This document shows, piece by piece, positions 40,296 to 49,400 of a stretch of 64,000 nucleotides of DNA. The position numbers and the translations under genes were made by a program. The notes under the pieces were generated by a model that was given only the letters and a program-made list of their open reading frames with translations, did not search any database and was not told where the DNA came from. Within the stretch, counting starts at the first letter, position 1, and each line of letters begins with the position of its first letter. Source of the stretch: Methylobacterium adhaesivum (lineage in GTDB: Bacteria > Pseudomonadota > Alphaproteobacteria > Rhizobiales > Beijerinckiaceae); the NCBI RefSeq assembly GCF_022179065.1, contig NZ_BPQD01000016.1, positions 62,001-126,000 on the forward strand, given 5' to 3'.

Positions 40296-40793
40296 ATGTC
40301 GCGCCGTTTCGTTTCGCCGCTCGCCCGCCTCGCCGTCGTCGGCCTGCTCGGCCTGGGTCTTGCCGGCTGCATCGGCGAAGACCTTCGCCACGGCTACCAG
40401 ATTGACCAGGCGGCGCTGGCGACGGTCAAGCCCGGCATGAGCGCGGAACAGGTGCTGACGATCCTCGGCACCCCCTCCACCGTCTCCACCGTCGGCAACA
40501 AGAGCTGGTACTACATCAGCCAGAACACCCGCCGCACGGTGCTGTTTCTCGGCGAGCAGGTTGAGGACCAGAAGGTCACCGCCGTCTATTTCACCCCCGC
40601 CTTCAAGGTCGAGCGCGTGGCGCTCTACGGCCTGCAGGACGGCAAGGTGTTCGACTTCATCGAACGCGCGACGCCGACGAGCGGTGCGGACCGGGCCTTC
40701 CTCAGCCAGCTGTTCCGTGGCCTCACCCGCTACGAGCCCTTCGGCAGCGGCAGCGGCGCCAGCGTGGTCCCGGGCGCCCGCGCCGGTCAGTAA
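40296..40793 (+). CDS. bamE: Outer membrane protein assembly factor BamE (SmpA/OmlA family)
   Basis: A 165-residue lipoprotein. The signal peptide (LARLAVVGLLGLGLAGC) ends in the lipobox LAGC. The mature part has the BamE pattern: GYQIDQAALATVKPGMSAEQ, VLTILGTPSTVSTVGNKSWY and YYISQNTRRTVLFLGEQVED. BamE is the small lipoprotein that stabilises the BamA-D complex inserting beta-barrels in the outer membrane. The C-terminus (after residue 140) is longer and Gly/Ser/Ala-rich compared with E. coli. Divergent from the chaperone gene. Confidence 0.92.
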   Translation: MSRRFVSPLARLAVVGLLGLGLAGCIGEDLRHGYQIDQAALATVKPGMSAEQVLTILGTPSTVSTVGNKSWYYISQNTRRTVLFLGEQVEDQKVTAVYFTPAFKVERVALYGLQDGKVFDFIERATPTSGADRAFLSQLFRGLTRYEPFGSGSGASVVPGARAGQ

Positions 40794-40899
40794 CGGTTCC
40801 ATCGCCGTCTCGTGGTCCTGCGAAGCCGCCCTAGTGCAGACGGGGGCGGCTTTCGCCGTTCAGGGGTAGGCGGAACCTCCCCACGAGGCCCCGACAGGC

Positions 40900-41556
40900 T
40901 CAGCGCGCCCGAACCGATAAGGGAGCCGTGACGGCGGCCGCGACCGCGCCGGGACTGTGGAGAAGCAGGGCCGGCCCCGTCGCCCGGAGGGCTTCGAGGC
41001 GGGTGTAGCCCCAGGCCACGGCGGCGAAGGAGCAGCCGGCCGCGCGGGCCGCGTCGTGGTCGCGGATCTCATCGCCCACGTAGAGGACCATCGCCGGGTC
41101 GAACCCAGCTTCGCGGATCAGGGCACCGAGGCGCCTGCCCTTGCCGAACAGCGAGGCTCCGTAGGCGAAGTAGCGGAAGCGCCGCGCCTCGGGGCCAAGC
41201 ACGGCCTCGATGTTGGCGCGCGTGTTGGAACTAACGATGGCGAGCGGCATGCCCGCCGCATCGAGGTCCGACAGCATCGCGGCGATACCCGGAAACAGCT
41301 GGATCTCGCCGATGTCACGGGCCGCCAGGGCGTGCATGTGCCGGCTGATGAATGGGAGCTTCCATGGCGCGATCCCGAGATGGCGGACGATGCCGGCGGC
41401 ATCGAGCCCGCGCAGGACCTCGGTCTCGTCCGGAGCGATGCGGGCGAAGCGGTACCGATCGGCGACATCGTTGATGACGCGGGCGAACCAAGGAAAGCTG
41501 TCGGCGAGGGTCCCATCGAAATCGAAGACGACGAGGCGGTAGGGGCCCGGTGTCAC
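40900..41556 (-). CDS. HAD family phosphatase (phosphoglycolate phosphatase-like)
   Basis: A 218-residue protein from GTG 41556. Motif I is VFDFDGTLAD with nucleophile Asp12 and Asp14, motif II is AIVSSN, and motif IV is VLYVGDEIRDHDAARAAG. The helical cap lies between motifs I and II, as in the Gph/PGMB subgroup. Substrate could be a phosphoglycolate or other small phosphate ester. The start overlaps the stop of the sensor kinase by 4 bp (GTGA), so the two are translationally coupled, an uncommon pairing. Confidence 0.9.
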   Translation of the reverse strand: MTPGPYRLVVFDFDGTLADSFPWFARVINDVADRYRFARIAPDETEVLRGLDAAGIVRHLGIAPWKLPFISRHMHALAARDIGEIQLFPGIAAMLSDLDAAGMPLAIVSSNTRANIEAVLGPEARRFRYFAYGASLFGKGRRLGALIREAGFDPAMVLYVGDEIRDHDAARAAGCSFAAVAWGYTRLEALRATGPALLLHSPGAVAAAVTAPLSVRAR

Positions 41557-43451
41557 GCCGCGAGATTGGCGGCCGGAACGGTCAGGCGCATGACGAGGCC
41601 GGCGCCGTTCCAGTCGTGCTCCAGGGTTCCGTCGAGCTGCCCCGCGACGCTGCGCTCGGCCAATACCGTGCCGAACCCGCGCCGGGTCGGCGCCCCGGCC
41701 ACGGGCGGCCCGCCGGATTCGGCCCAAACGAGCTCGTAGGTCTCACCGTTGCGCCGGCCCGTCAGGCGTACGGCCCCGGCCTCCGTTGAGAGGCCGCCAT
41801 ACTTCATCGCGTTCGTGGCCTGCTCGTGCATGATGAGCGCCAGGGCCGTGGCCGCCCGGTCGCCCACGGCGATGTCGTCGCCGAGGAGGGCGATGCGCTC
41901 GCGGCCATCCTGGGCGTAGGCCGCCAGGAGAAGGCGCATGAGGCCGAACAGGGTCTGGCCCTGCACCGCCGGTGCACTCGCGGCCGAATGCGGACGCACG
42001 TATTCGTGGGCCTGAGCGAGGGCGCCGAGGCGCTGGCGGAAGGCGGCGACGAAGGGGCGGGCCGCCGGGTCGGCCCGCGCCGACAGGGCGGCGATGCCTT
42101 CGACCACGGCGAAAATGTTCTTAATCCGGTGGGATAGCTCTTTGATGAGCAGATTGCGGGCTTCCTCGGCCCGCTTGCGCTCGCGCAGGTCGCGCGTGAC
42201 GCTGGCGTAGCCGATGAGGGCGCCGCGCTCGTCGCGCACGGGAAAGACGCTGTAGAGTACGGCGATCCCCTCCCCCGTCACGAAATGGCGGAAGGTCAAT
42301 TCGCCCTCCCACCAATCGTCCCGGCGAACGGCCGGCAGCACGGTCTCGGCGAGGACGTGTCGGCACTCGGGCATGAAATAGTCGCTCACGATGGTGCGCC
42401 GGGCCGCATCGGCATCGGCGAGTCCCACGAGGCGGCGACCGGCGGCGTTGACGTGAAGCGTGTGCCCGTTCTCGTCGGCGATCCCGATGAAATCCTTGGA
42501 ATGCTCGACGACGGCGGCGAGCTTGCGCGCCTCCTCCTCGGCGCGCTTCAGATCCTCGATGTCCGTGCAGGTTCCGAACCAGCGCTCGATCCGCCCATCG
42601 GCGCTGCGCAAGGGGGCCGCCCGCCCCAGAGTCCAGCGATAGCTTCCGGTATGGTGGCGCAGACGATACTCGATCTCGTAGGGATCGCCGGTGGCGAGGC
42701 TGCGCCGCCAGCGCGCCCAGGCTCGCTCCCGGTCGTCGGGGTGGAACAGATCGTTCCAGCCCTCGCCATCCGTGGAACCAAAGGGCACCCCGGTGAACTC
42801 ATACCACCGGTCGTTGTAGAAATCATGGAACCCATCGGGCCGGGTCGTCCAGACCATCTGGGGCATGGCGTCGGTCATCACCCGGAAGCGTCGCTCGCTT
42901 GCCGCGAGATCCGCCTCGCGGTCGGACACGATCTCCCGCGCGCGCTTTAAGGCGATGAGGGTCGCGACCTGACGGGCCAGGGCTTCCAGCGTCTTGGCCT
43001 GGACATCCGTGAGCCCCTCGGGCCGGGGCACACGATCGAGGACACACACGCTTCCCAGGGGCTGGCCACCCTCGGCGCGGATCACGGCGCCCGCATAGAA
43101 TCGCAGATTGTGGGCGCCAACCACGAGGGCATTGCTGGCCGTGCGCGGATCGGTGGTGAGATCCGGAATCACGAGGAGCGGTCCGTTCCGGATGGCGTGC
43201 GCGCAGATGGACAGGGACCGCGGCGTCTCGGGCAAATCGAAACCGATCCGCGCCTTGAACCATTGGCGATCTTCGTCGACGAGGCTGATGAGGACGATGG
43301 GCGCGGCACAGACGACTGAGGCGATGCGAATGAGGTCGTCGTAGGCGGGATCCGGAGCCGTATCGAGAAGCTTCGTGTCGCGGAGAATCTCGAGCCGTTC
43401 GGCCTCGGTCCAGTCCTCTTGGGCGCCGTCGCAGGAAGTGATCGCAGTCAA
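41553..43451 (-). CDS. GAF-PAS-PAS sensor histidine kinase, HWE family
   Basis: About 632 residues if translation begins at TTG 43451 (GAGGA upstream). The frame stays open to a GTG at 43580, but that extension would run through an inverted repeat and into the upstream gene. Domain order: GAF (from ERLEILRDTKLLDTAPDPAY), PAS (from FRVMTDAMPQMVWTTRPDGF, with a PAC end), second PAS (from VEHSKDFIGIADENGHTLHV), then kinase. The phospho-acceptor motif is ELSHRIKNIFAVVEGI; HEQATNAMKYGGLS is the N box, and WAESGG gives the W-x-E of HWE kinases. No transmembrane segment, so it is cytoplasmic. GAF of this kind ('ICAHAI' motif) often senses redox or light. HWE kinases feed general stress or light responses in Alphaproteobacteria. 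Confidence 0.9.
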   Translation of the reverse strand: MTAITSCDGAQEDWTEAERLEILRDTKLLDTAPDPAYDDLIRIASVVCAAPIVLISLVDEDRQWFKARIGFDLPETPRSLSICAHAIRNGPLLVIPDLTTDPRTASNALVVGAHNLRFYAGAVIRAEGGQPLGSVCVLDRVPRPEGLTDVQAKTLEALARQVATLIALKRAREIVSDREADLAASERRFRVMTDAMPQMVWTTRPDGFHDFYNDRWYEFTGVPFGSTDGEGWNDLFHPDDRERAWARWRRSLATGDPYEIEYRLRHHTGSYRWTLGRAAPLRSADGRIERWFGTCTDIEDLKRAEEEARKLAAVVEHSKDFIGIADENGHTLHVNAAGRRLVGLADADAARRTIVSDYFMPECRHVLAETVLPAVRRDDWWEGELTFRHFVTGEGIAVLYSVFPVRDERGALIGYASVTRDLRERKRAEEARNLLIKELSHRIKNIFAVVEGIAALSARADPAARPFVAAFRQRLGALAQAHEYVRPHSAASAPAVQGQTLFGLMRLLLAAYAQDGRERIALLGDDIAVGDRAATALALIMHEQATNAMKYGGLSTEAGAVRLTGRRNGETYELVWAESGGPPVAGAPTRRGFGTVLAERSVAGQLDGTLEHDWNGAGLVMRLTVPAANLAA

Positions 43452-43526
43452 AAGCGGGTCCTCGTCAGCGTCCTCAAATAGGGCGTGCGACGGAGCGGGC
43501 CAAGCGCGATGCGAAACGTTTGGTCG

Positions 43527-43551
43527 CACACCGGCATCACATGCCGGTGTG
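43527..43551. repeat. 11-bp inverted repeat between the OYE and kinase genes
   Basis: CACACCGGCAT and ATGCCGGTGTG pair perfectly around a CAC loop. It lies just after the alkene reductase stop on the - strand and before the likely kinase start, so it may end or attenuate transcription. No T-run follows, so an operator or a rho-dependent stop site is as likely. Confidence 0.6.
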
Positions 43552-43563
43552 CGGGCCCGGCGA

Positions 43564-44655
43564 TCAGGCGGCTTTGGCACCCGAGCGGGCTGGATAGTCG
43601 ATGTAGCCCTCGGGACCCTGGCTGTACCAGGTCTTCTGCTCGTCCTTGTTCAGGGGTACACCCTCGGCGATGCGGGCGGGAAGGTCCGGATTGGCGATGA
43701 ATGGCCGGCCATACGCGATGGCATCGGCTTGCCCGGCATCGAGGACCGCCTGGCCCTTCGGACCATCGTAATCGGAGTTGAGCACCAGGGGACCAGAGAA
43801 CGCCTTCCGAATGACGGGGGCGACGGGGGCATGATTGGCCGTACCGAAGGTGCCCTCTGGGCCGGGCTCGCGCAGCTCGAGGAAGGCGATGCCGATCTTG
43901 GCCAGAGCCATGGCGGCGGCCCCGAACAAGGCGTCGGGATCGGAATCGTCGACCCCCTGGATCGCGCCGTTGGGCGAGAGGCGCACGCCGGTGCGATCCG
44001 CCCCGATGGCGTCGACTACGGTCTGCGTCACCTCCGTCAGCAGGCGGATGCGATTCTCGACGGATCCGCCGTAGCGGTCATCGCGGAAGTTCGCGCCGTC
44101 GCGCAGGAATTGGTCGATGAGGTAGCCGTTGGCGGCGTGGATCTGGACCCCGTCGAAACCTGCCGCGATGGCGTTGCGGGCGGCGCGGTCGTAGTCGGCC
44201 AGGAGCCGGGGGATCTCCTCGATGGGGAGCGCCCGGGCCTCGGCGTAGGGCTTCTTGCCCGAATAGGTGTGCGCGGCATCCGGCGCCGTCGTGGCCGAGG
44301 CCGAGATCGGCTTGGCGCCGTCGAGGAAGTCGGGATGGACGATGCGACCCATGTGCCAGAGCTGACAGACGATGCGGCCGCCGGCCGCGTGCACGGCCTC
44401 GACAATCGGCTTCCAGGCCGCGACCTGCTCGTCGGACCAGATACCGGGGGCGTAGGGCCAACCCAGCCCTTCCTGACTGATGCCAGTGGCCTCGCTGATG
44501 ATAAGGCCGGCGCCAGCGCGCTGAGTGTAATACTCGACCATGATCGGCGTGGGGACATGCGCGCGGGTGGCGCGGCCGCGGGTCAGCGGAGCCATGAAGA
44601 CACGGTTCTTGGCTTCGATCGCGCCGATGCGGATCGGATCGGATAGACTCGGCAT
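43564..44655 (-). CDS. Alkene reductase, Old Yellow Enzyme family
   Basis: A 363-residue flavoprotein. The TIM-barrel of the OYE family is evident: IGAIEAKNRVFMAPLTRGRA, SEATGISQEGLGWPYAPGIW, QLWHMGRIVHP, FDGVQIHAANGYLIDQFLRD and NFRDDRYGGSVENRIRLLTE. The HAAN pair binds the carbonyl of the substrate, and Tyr in DDRYGGS contributes. Near the end, DAIAYGRPFIANPDLPARIA binds FMN phosphate. Such enzymes (NemA-like) reduce activated C=C bonds, nitrate esters and N-ethylmaleimide with NADPH. Monocistronic by context. Confidence 0.95.
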   Translation of the reverse strand: MPSLSDPIRIGAIEAKNRVFMAPLTRGRATRAHVPTPIMVEYYTQRAGAGLIISEATGISQEGLGWPYAPGIWSDEQVAAWKPIVEAVHAAGGRIVCQLWHMGRIVHPDFLDGAKPISASATTAPDAAHTYSGKKPYAEARALPIEEIPRLLADYDRAARNAIAAGFDGVQIHAANGYLIDQFLRDGANFRDDRYGGSVENRIRLLTEVTQTVVDAIGADRTGVRLSPNGAIQGVDDSDPDALFGAAAMALAKIGIAFLELREPGPEGTFGTANHAPVAPVIRKAFSGPLVLNSDYDGPKGQAVLDAGQADAIAYGRPFIANPDLPARIAEGVPLNKDEQKTWYSQGPEGYIDYPARSGAKAA

Positions 44656-44966
44656 GTTTGGCTCTCGCGGTGTTCAGGGACGAACGGAGCCCTGCGGCAT
44701 CCCTGAGGACGCCGGGCTTCGATGACGGTAGTTGGATTGCGCACGACGGAATGTCATGGGCCGCAAGACGCAAGCCAGACCCGGGCGTGCGTCACCGCAC
44801 GCGCCGGGTCCACGCAAGCGAGGGCTGCTTCGGCGGGCGGTAACCGCCCGGGCGGCATCTGCCGTCCGGCCGCGCGGTGGCCCAAGATCAAGGACGTTTC
44901 ATCGGGGACCCGGTGATCGGCAGGTCTCGCTTCCACTCCGTCGACGCGCCAAGCCTCGCGTCGGCC
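44656..44966. other. Intergenic region with strong hairpin, no gene seen
   Basis: No convincing gene in these 311 bp. At 44779-44809 two arms (ACCCGG-GCGTGCG and CGCACGC-G-CCGGGT) fold around a TCAC loop into a long GC-rich hairpin. It lies after the hybrid kinase stop and before the alkene reductase start on the - strand, so it may end the phytochrome operon. A second short inverted repeat GGGCGGTAACCGCCC is at about 44838-44852. Confidence 0.55.
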
Positions 44967-46706
44967 TCAGTGTCCGGCCGTGCCGCTGGAGACGAGGCGC
45001 AGGCCCGGTTGCAATCGGTTCGCGACGGCCAAGGCGACTTTGCGCTCCAGTTCACCTTCTCGGAACGGCTTCTGGACGATGCTGTCAGGCCCCACGGCGC
45101 CGACTGTCATGAGGGCGGTGGTGTCGGCGTATCCGGTCACGAACAGGATCGGCATGCCCGGCCAGCGCTTGCGGATCTCCGTTGCGACCTCGGCGCCGTT
45201 CATGCCGGGCATGGCGAAATCCAGCACCACGAGGTCGACGCGGGAATCGGCTTCAAGGGACGCCAGAGCCGCCAATCCGGAGCCCGCCTCCCGAATCACG
45301 TGGCCTGCTTCGGCAAGACGCGTGATCGTGACCTCGCGGACGGCGGTATCGTCGTCGACGATGAGCAGGACCGAGCGGCGCGCCGAGGCGGGCGCCTCGG
45401 CCCTATCGGACGACGACGCGCCCTGGGACGGGGATTCGAAGGCGCCCTCGACGCGAGGAAGAAAGACTCGGATCGAGGTTCCTTCTCCGACGCGGGTGTC
45501 GATGCGGATGCCGCCCCCCGACTGCTTCACGAAACCGTAGGCCTGGGCGAGGCCGAGTCCGGAACCCTTGCCGACCTCCTTGGTGGTGAAGAACGGCTCG
45601 AAGACCCGCTTGACCACCTCCGGCGGCATGCCGGTGCCGGTATCGCTGATCGCCACCATAACGTAGTCGCCGGGGATCGGCTCCTCCGGCCGCGTCGGCT
45701 GCCCGGTCACCGTGACGTTGGCGGTCTCGATGGTGAGGGAACCGCCCACTTCCATAGCGTCGCGCGCATTGATCGCGAGGTTCAGGATCACGAGTTCGAT
45801 CTGGGTCGCATCGACGAGGGCCGGCCAGAGCTCGGGCTGCAGGGTCGTCTCGATCCGGATGGCGCCGCCCATCGAACTCTGGAGCAGGTCGCGCATCGAG
45901 GCGACCGTCTGGTTCAGGCTGACCGGCGTCGGTGCCAGGCGCTGACGCCGTGAGAAGGCGAGGAGCTGAGCGGTGAGGTTGGCGCCGCGATCCGCCGCCC
46001 CCTTCATCATGGCGAGTCTGCGCTGCGAACGTTCGCTCGTCATCTCACGGGCGAGGAACTCGATGTTGCCCGAGATCACGGTCAGAAGGTTGTTGAAGTC
46101 GTGCGCCACGCCGCTCGTGAGCTGCCCCACGGCCTCCAGCCGCTGGGCAAGCCGCAGGGCATCCTCGACGCGCTCGCGCTCGATGATCTGTGTCTGCAAC
46201 TCGGCGTTCGATGCCGCGAGTTCGCGGGTCCGCTCCGCGATGCGGACTTCCAGCGTTTCGTTGAGCGCTTGGAGCGCAGCCTCGGCCCGGCGCTTGTCGT
46301 GCTTCGCCTGCGCTTCCGCGAGGGCTCGCAGGACCGTGCGGGGAAGGCGTTCGAGGCGCTGCTTCGTGATGTAATCGACGGCGCCGTTCTTCAGGGCGTC
46401 GACGGCCGTCTCCTCGCCGAGGGTGCCGGAGACGAACACGAACGGCGTATCGGGGCATTGCTCCCGTGCCACCGCGAGGGCGCTGATCCCGTCGAAGGTC
46501 GGTAGAACGAAGTCGGCGAGGATGAGATCGTGCCGCCCTGGCACGGCCGCGGCGGTGAAGGCGGGACGATCCATAACCCGCTCGATCGAATAGGGGCGGC
46601 CGATCGCGTCGAGGGCGGCCTCCACCAATTCGGCGTCGAGGTCGCTGTCCTCCAGGTGGAGAATGCGGATCACGGTCTCGGAGTCGATCAAGCGTTGGAT
46701 GGCCAC
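44967..46706 (-). CDS. Hybrid histidine kinase (REC-HisKA-HATPase-REC)
   Basis: A 579-residue protein. Residues 12-130 are a receiver (ILHLEDSDLDAELVEAALDA, LILADFVLP with the phospho-acceptor Asp, FVSGTLGEE and a GAVDYITKQRL end). A coiled linker follows, then HisKA with GQLTSGVAHDFNNLLTVISG, HATPase with NLAINARDAM, DTGTGMPPEVVKRVFEPFFT and KGSGLGLAQAYGFVKQSGGG, and a C-terminal receiver (LIVDDDTAVREVTITRLAEA, LVVLDFAMPGMNG). No membrane span. Its start overlaps the response regulator stop by 19 bp, so the two are made together. Likely takes phosphate from, or acts with, the phytochrome system. Confidence 0.93.
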   Translation of the reverse strand: MAIQRLIDSETVIRILHLEDSDLDAELVEAALDAIGRPYSIERVMDRPAFTAAAVPGRHDLILADFVLPTFDGISALAVAREQCPDTPFVFVSGTLGEETAVDALKNGAVDYITKQRLERLPRTVLRALAEAQAKHDKRRAEAALQALNETLEVRIAERTRELAASNAELQTQIIERERVEDALRLAQRLEAVGQLTSGVAHDFNNLLTVISGNIEFLAREMTSERSQRRLAMMKGAADRGANLTAQLLAFSRRQRLAPTPVSLNQTVASMRDLLQSSMGGAIRIETTLQPELWPALVDATQIELVILNLAINARDAMEVGGSLTIETANVTVTGQPTRPEEPIPGDYVMVAISDTGTGMPPEVVKRVFEPFFTTKEVGKGSGLGLAQAYGFVKQSGGGIRIDTRVGEGTSIRVFLPRVEGAFESPSQGASSSDRAEAPASARRSVLLIVDDDTAVREVTITRLAEAGHVIREAGSGLAALASLEADSRVDLVVLDFAMPGMNGAEVATEIRKRWPGMPILFVTGYADTTALMTVGAVGPDSIVQKPFREGELERKVALAVANRLQPGLRLVSSGTAGH

Positions 46707-47149
46707 CCCCCCCGATGCGGCGGCGGCTCGTTCAGGACGGCCCAGAACACGCCGAGTTCCTGGATGGCCTTGAAGAATTCATTGAACCCGACGGGTTTCA
46801 CCACGAAGGCGTTCACACCGAGATCGTAGGAGCGCACGACGTCCGTCTCCTCGCGCGACGAGGTCAGCATCACAACCGGGATCGCACGGGTCTGCGGATC
46901 GCCCTTCACCTTGGCCAGAACCTCGAGCCCATCAACCTTGGGCAGCTTCAGGTCGAGCAGGATCACGGCGGGATCCTGCTCCGCGCGCTTCTCGTAAGCG
47001 CCCCGGCGATAGACGAAATCGAGGGCCTCAGCCCCGTCCCGGCAGATGACGATCTCGTTGGCGAGTTGCCCGGCTTCGAGGGCCGCGAGCGTGAGCTCGA
47101 TATCGTTGGGATTGTCCTCGACGAGGAGGATCGGTTTCAATTTGGCCAT
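46688..47149 (-). CDS. Single-domain response regulator (Rcp1-like)
   Basis: A 153-residue receiver without output domain. ILLVEDNPNDIELTLAALEA holds the acidic pocket, VILLDLKLPKVDGLEVLAKV the phospho-acceptor Asp, PVVMLTSSREETDVVRSYDL the switch Thr, and NAFVVKPVGFNEFFKAIQEL the Lys and dimer helix. The length and the YDLGVNAFVVKPV motif match regulators that partner bacteriophytochromes (Rcp1 type). It starts 1 nt after the phytochrome stop and precedes a hybrid kinase. Confidence 0.94.
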   Translation of the reverse strand: MAKLKPILLVEDNPNDIELTLAALEAGQLANEIVICRDGAEALDFVYRRGAYEKRAEQDPAVILLDLKLPKVDGLEVLAKVKGDPQTRAIPVVMLTSSREETDVVRSYDLGVNAFVVKPVGFNEFFKAIQELGVFWAVLNEPPPHRGGWPSNA

Positions 47150-47150
47150 C

Positions 47151-49400
47151 TCAGTGTGCCTCGCCCCTCAGAGGCAGCGTGAAGTGGAAGGTTGCGCCCT
47201 CCCCGAGCTTGCCTTCGGCCCAGGTCCGGCCGCCGTGGCGTTCAACGATGCGGCGCACGTTCGCGAGGCCGATGCCGGTGCCCTCGAATTCTTCGACCCG
47301 GTGGAGGCGCTGGAATACCCCGAACAGCTTGTCGACGTAGGCCATGTCGAAACCGACACCGTTGTCGCGCACATAGAAGACGGCCTCGCCCTCCGTCGGC
47401 GGCAGGCGCCCGATCTCGATGACCGCCTCCGGTCGGCCGCGGGTGTACTTAATGGCGTTCGAGAGCAGGTTCTCGACGACGAGGCGCAACATGAACGGGT
47501 CCGCGTAGGCCCGCCCGAGAGTGCCGATCTGCCATCGCACCGCACGGTCGGCCGGCACGTCGCGCATCACCTTCCGGCGAACTTCCTCGATGAGGGCGTT
47601 CATGTCGCCGGACACCCGGTTCAGGGCGTGGCGCCCCATCTGCGAGAAGGTCAGCAGGTTGTCGACGAGGGTTCCGGCCGAGAGCGCCGCCTCGATGATC
47701 GTCTCGACATAATGCCGGCCCTTATCCGAGAGGTTGGCGGACTCGCGGTTCTTCAGGAGGTTCGAGTAGCCGACGATGTGCCGGAACGGCGCGCGCAGAT
47801 CGTGACTGACCGAATACGAGAACGCCTCGAGTTCCTTGTTCGAGCGTTGCAGTTCCTCGCTCAGGGACGCCAGCTCCTCGGCCCGTCGCAGCACGATTCC
47901 GAGGACCGAGGTGCGCAGGTCTTTGGCCGCCTCGACCTCCGGCACGCTCCAGGGCAGGGAGCGAGCCTTCACCGTCTCCTTCCAAATCTCGAAGGACTTG
48001 CGCGGGTGGAGGCGGTCAGGCCCGCCCGCCGGATCGGGGATCGCCGGTTTGACGGGATTGCCGCCCCATTTGACCGTGCGCACCACCTCCGGCCTGAACC
48101 AAAGGATGTAGCTCGCGTATTTCTTCGAAACCGAGATGGCGAGAACGCCGCTCGCGGTGTCGGCGAAGGACCGGGCCTCCGGCAGGAGCTCCGACATCGA
48201 CTCGGTCACGAAGACCTCGGCCTCATCGGTCTGGCTCGAAAGCCAATCGTAGAGAGAGCGAACATCTTCCTCGCGCGGGGTGATGCCGATGAGGCGGCAG
48301 CGATCGCCCGTGACGATGGCCGCGCCCGGCGCATTCACCAGGGCCATCACGTCGTCAGGGTGCTTCAGCAGACCGTCGACGAAACTGTCCTCCTCGGCCA
48401 TGAAGCCGAGGAGCCGCGCCTGCACCGCTCCGAGGGCCAACCGCTGCTCGGCCTGGGCACCGCGTTCGCGCGCCGAGAGCTGCAGGGCGAAGATCTGGGT
48501 GAGGAAGTCGCAGGCGTTGCGGGCCTGGAGCGGCACCCGGCGCGGTTCGCGGTTGTGGCAGGAGACCAGACCCCAAAGGGTGTCGTCGACGAGGATCGAG
48601 ACCGACATGGAAGCCATGGTGCCCATGTTGCGCATGTACTCGACATGCACGGGCGAGACCGAGCGCAGGACCGACTGACTGAGGTCGAGGGGCTTGCCCG
48701 CCGGCGTCCGGTCCGGCCGGATCGGCACGGCGCGATATCCGGCATCCGGGATGATGCGCAGGCGGTTGCGCCGATAGAGTTCGCGCGCCTGGGCCGGGAT
48801 GTCGGAAGCGGGAAAGCGCAGGTCAAGGTAGGACGGCAGGACCCCGTTCCCGCTCTCGGCGAGAACCGTCCCGTGCCAGTCGCGATCGAATCGGTAGACC
48901 AGGGCGCGGTCAAAGCCGGTGATGTGCCGGATGTCCGTGGCGACGATCTCGCAGAGTTCCTCGATGGAGGGAGCAACGCGCAGGCTCTGCACGAAGGCGC
49001 GAAGGCGCGGCGTCAGGGCGTCGAGCCCGGCCTCGATGTCGGCGCCGTCGATCTCCTCCAACTCCAGCACGACGAGGCCATCGACCCGATGAGCCGCCAC
49101 TTCGTAGGTCAGCCCCGTGCCGATGAGGGTGACCGTGCGCAGGTAATGGGCACCGTCCTCTTTCGGTGGATCGTCGAGGTAACGGCGCACGACCGCGACA
49201 AGTTCGGGCAGTACGGCGTCGAGACGGGCGCCGACCTGCGCGTGGGCCGGTACGTTCTCGCTGGCCTGCGCGATCGCCAAGGTTTCGGCATCGAGAGAGA
49301 GCAGGAATCCATGCGGCTGCACGCTGCCGACGATGTGGATGGGCTCACGATCGCAGGCCGTCAGGTCGATCTGCGGCGGGGTCTCGGTCCGTGGCTTCAA
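47151..49400 (-). CDS. Bacteriophytochrome histidine kinase (PAS-GAF-PHY-HisKA-HATPase)
   Basis: About 749 residues from TTG 49400 (GAGGAAG upstream); the frame is open to an ATG at 49517, giving 788. TACDREPIHIVGSVQPHGFL holds the N-terminal Cys (residue 16 of the short form) that would bind biliverdin. GAF shows LRFPASDIPAQARELYRRNR with the pocket Asp and SPVHVEYMRNMGTMASMSVS with the chromophore His. PHY carries the tongue motif PRKSFEIWKE. The kinase has FSYSVSHDLRAPFRHIVGYS and FGVFQRLHRVEEFEGTGIGL. All chromophore residues are kept, so a red/far-red sensor is expected. No biliverdin-forming heme oxygenase gene is in this window. Confidence 0.94.
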   Translation of the reverse strand: MKPRTETPPQIDLTACDREPIHIVGSVQPHGFLLSLDAETLAIAQASENVPAHAQVGARLDAVLPELVAVVRRYLDDPPKEDGAHYLRTVTLIGTGLTYEVAAHRVDGLVVLELEEIDGADIEAGLDALTPRLRAFVQSLRVAPSIEELCEIVATDIRHITGFDRALVYRFDRDWHGTVLAESGNGVLPSYLDLRFPASDIPAQARELYRRNRLRIIPDAGYRAVPIRPDRTPAGKPLDLSQSVLRSVSPVHVEYMRNMGTMASMSVSILVDDTLWGLVSCHNREPRRVPLQARNACDFLTQIFALQLSARERGAQAEQRLALGAVQARLLGFMAEEDSFVDGLLKHPDDVMALVNAPGAAIVTGDRCRLIGITPREEDVRSLYDWLSSQTDEAEVFVTESMSELLPEARSFADTASGVLAISVSKKYASYILWFRPEVVRTVKWGGNPVKPAIPDPAGGPDRLHPRKSFEIWKETVKARSLPWSVPEVEAAKDLRTSVLGIVLRRAEELASLSEELQRSNKELEAFSYSVSHDLRAPFRHIVGYSNLLKNRESANLSDKGRHYVETIIEAALSAGTLVDNLLTFSQMGRHALNRVSGDMNALIEEVRRKVMRDVPADRAVRWQIGTLGRAYADPFMLRLVVENLLSNAIKYTRGRPEAVIEIGRLPPTEGEAVFYVRDNGVGFDMAYVDKLFGVFQRLHRVEEFEGTGIGLANVRRIVERHGGRTWAEGKLGEGATFHFTLPLRGEAH

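Noticed and set aside
43452-43580. N-terminal extension of the HWE kinase to the GTG at 43580
   Set aside because: It would overlap the alkene reductase and read through an 11-bp inverted repeat, and the GAF domain begins only after the TTG at 43451.
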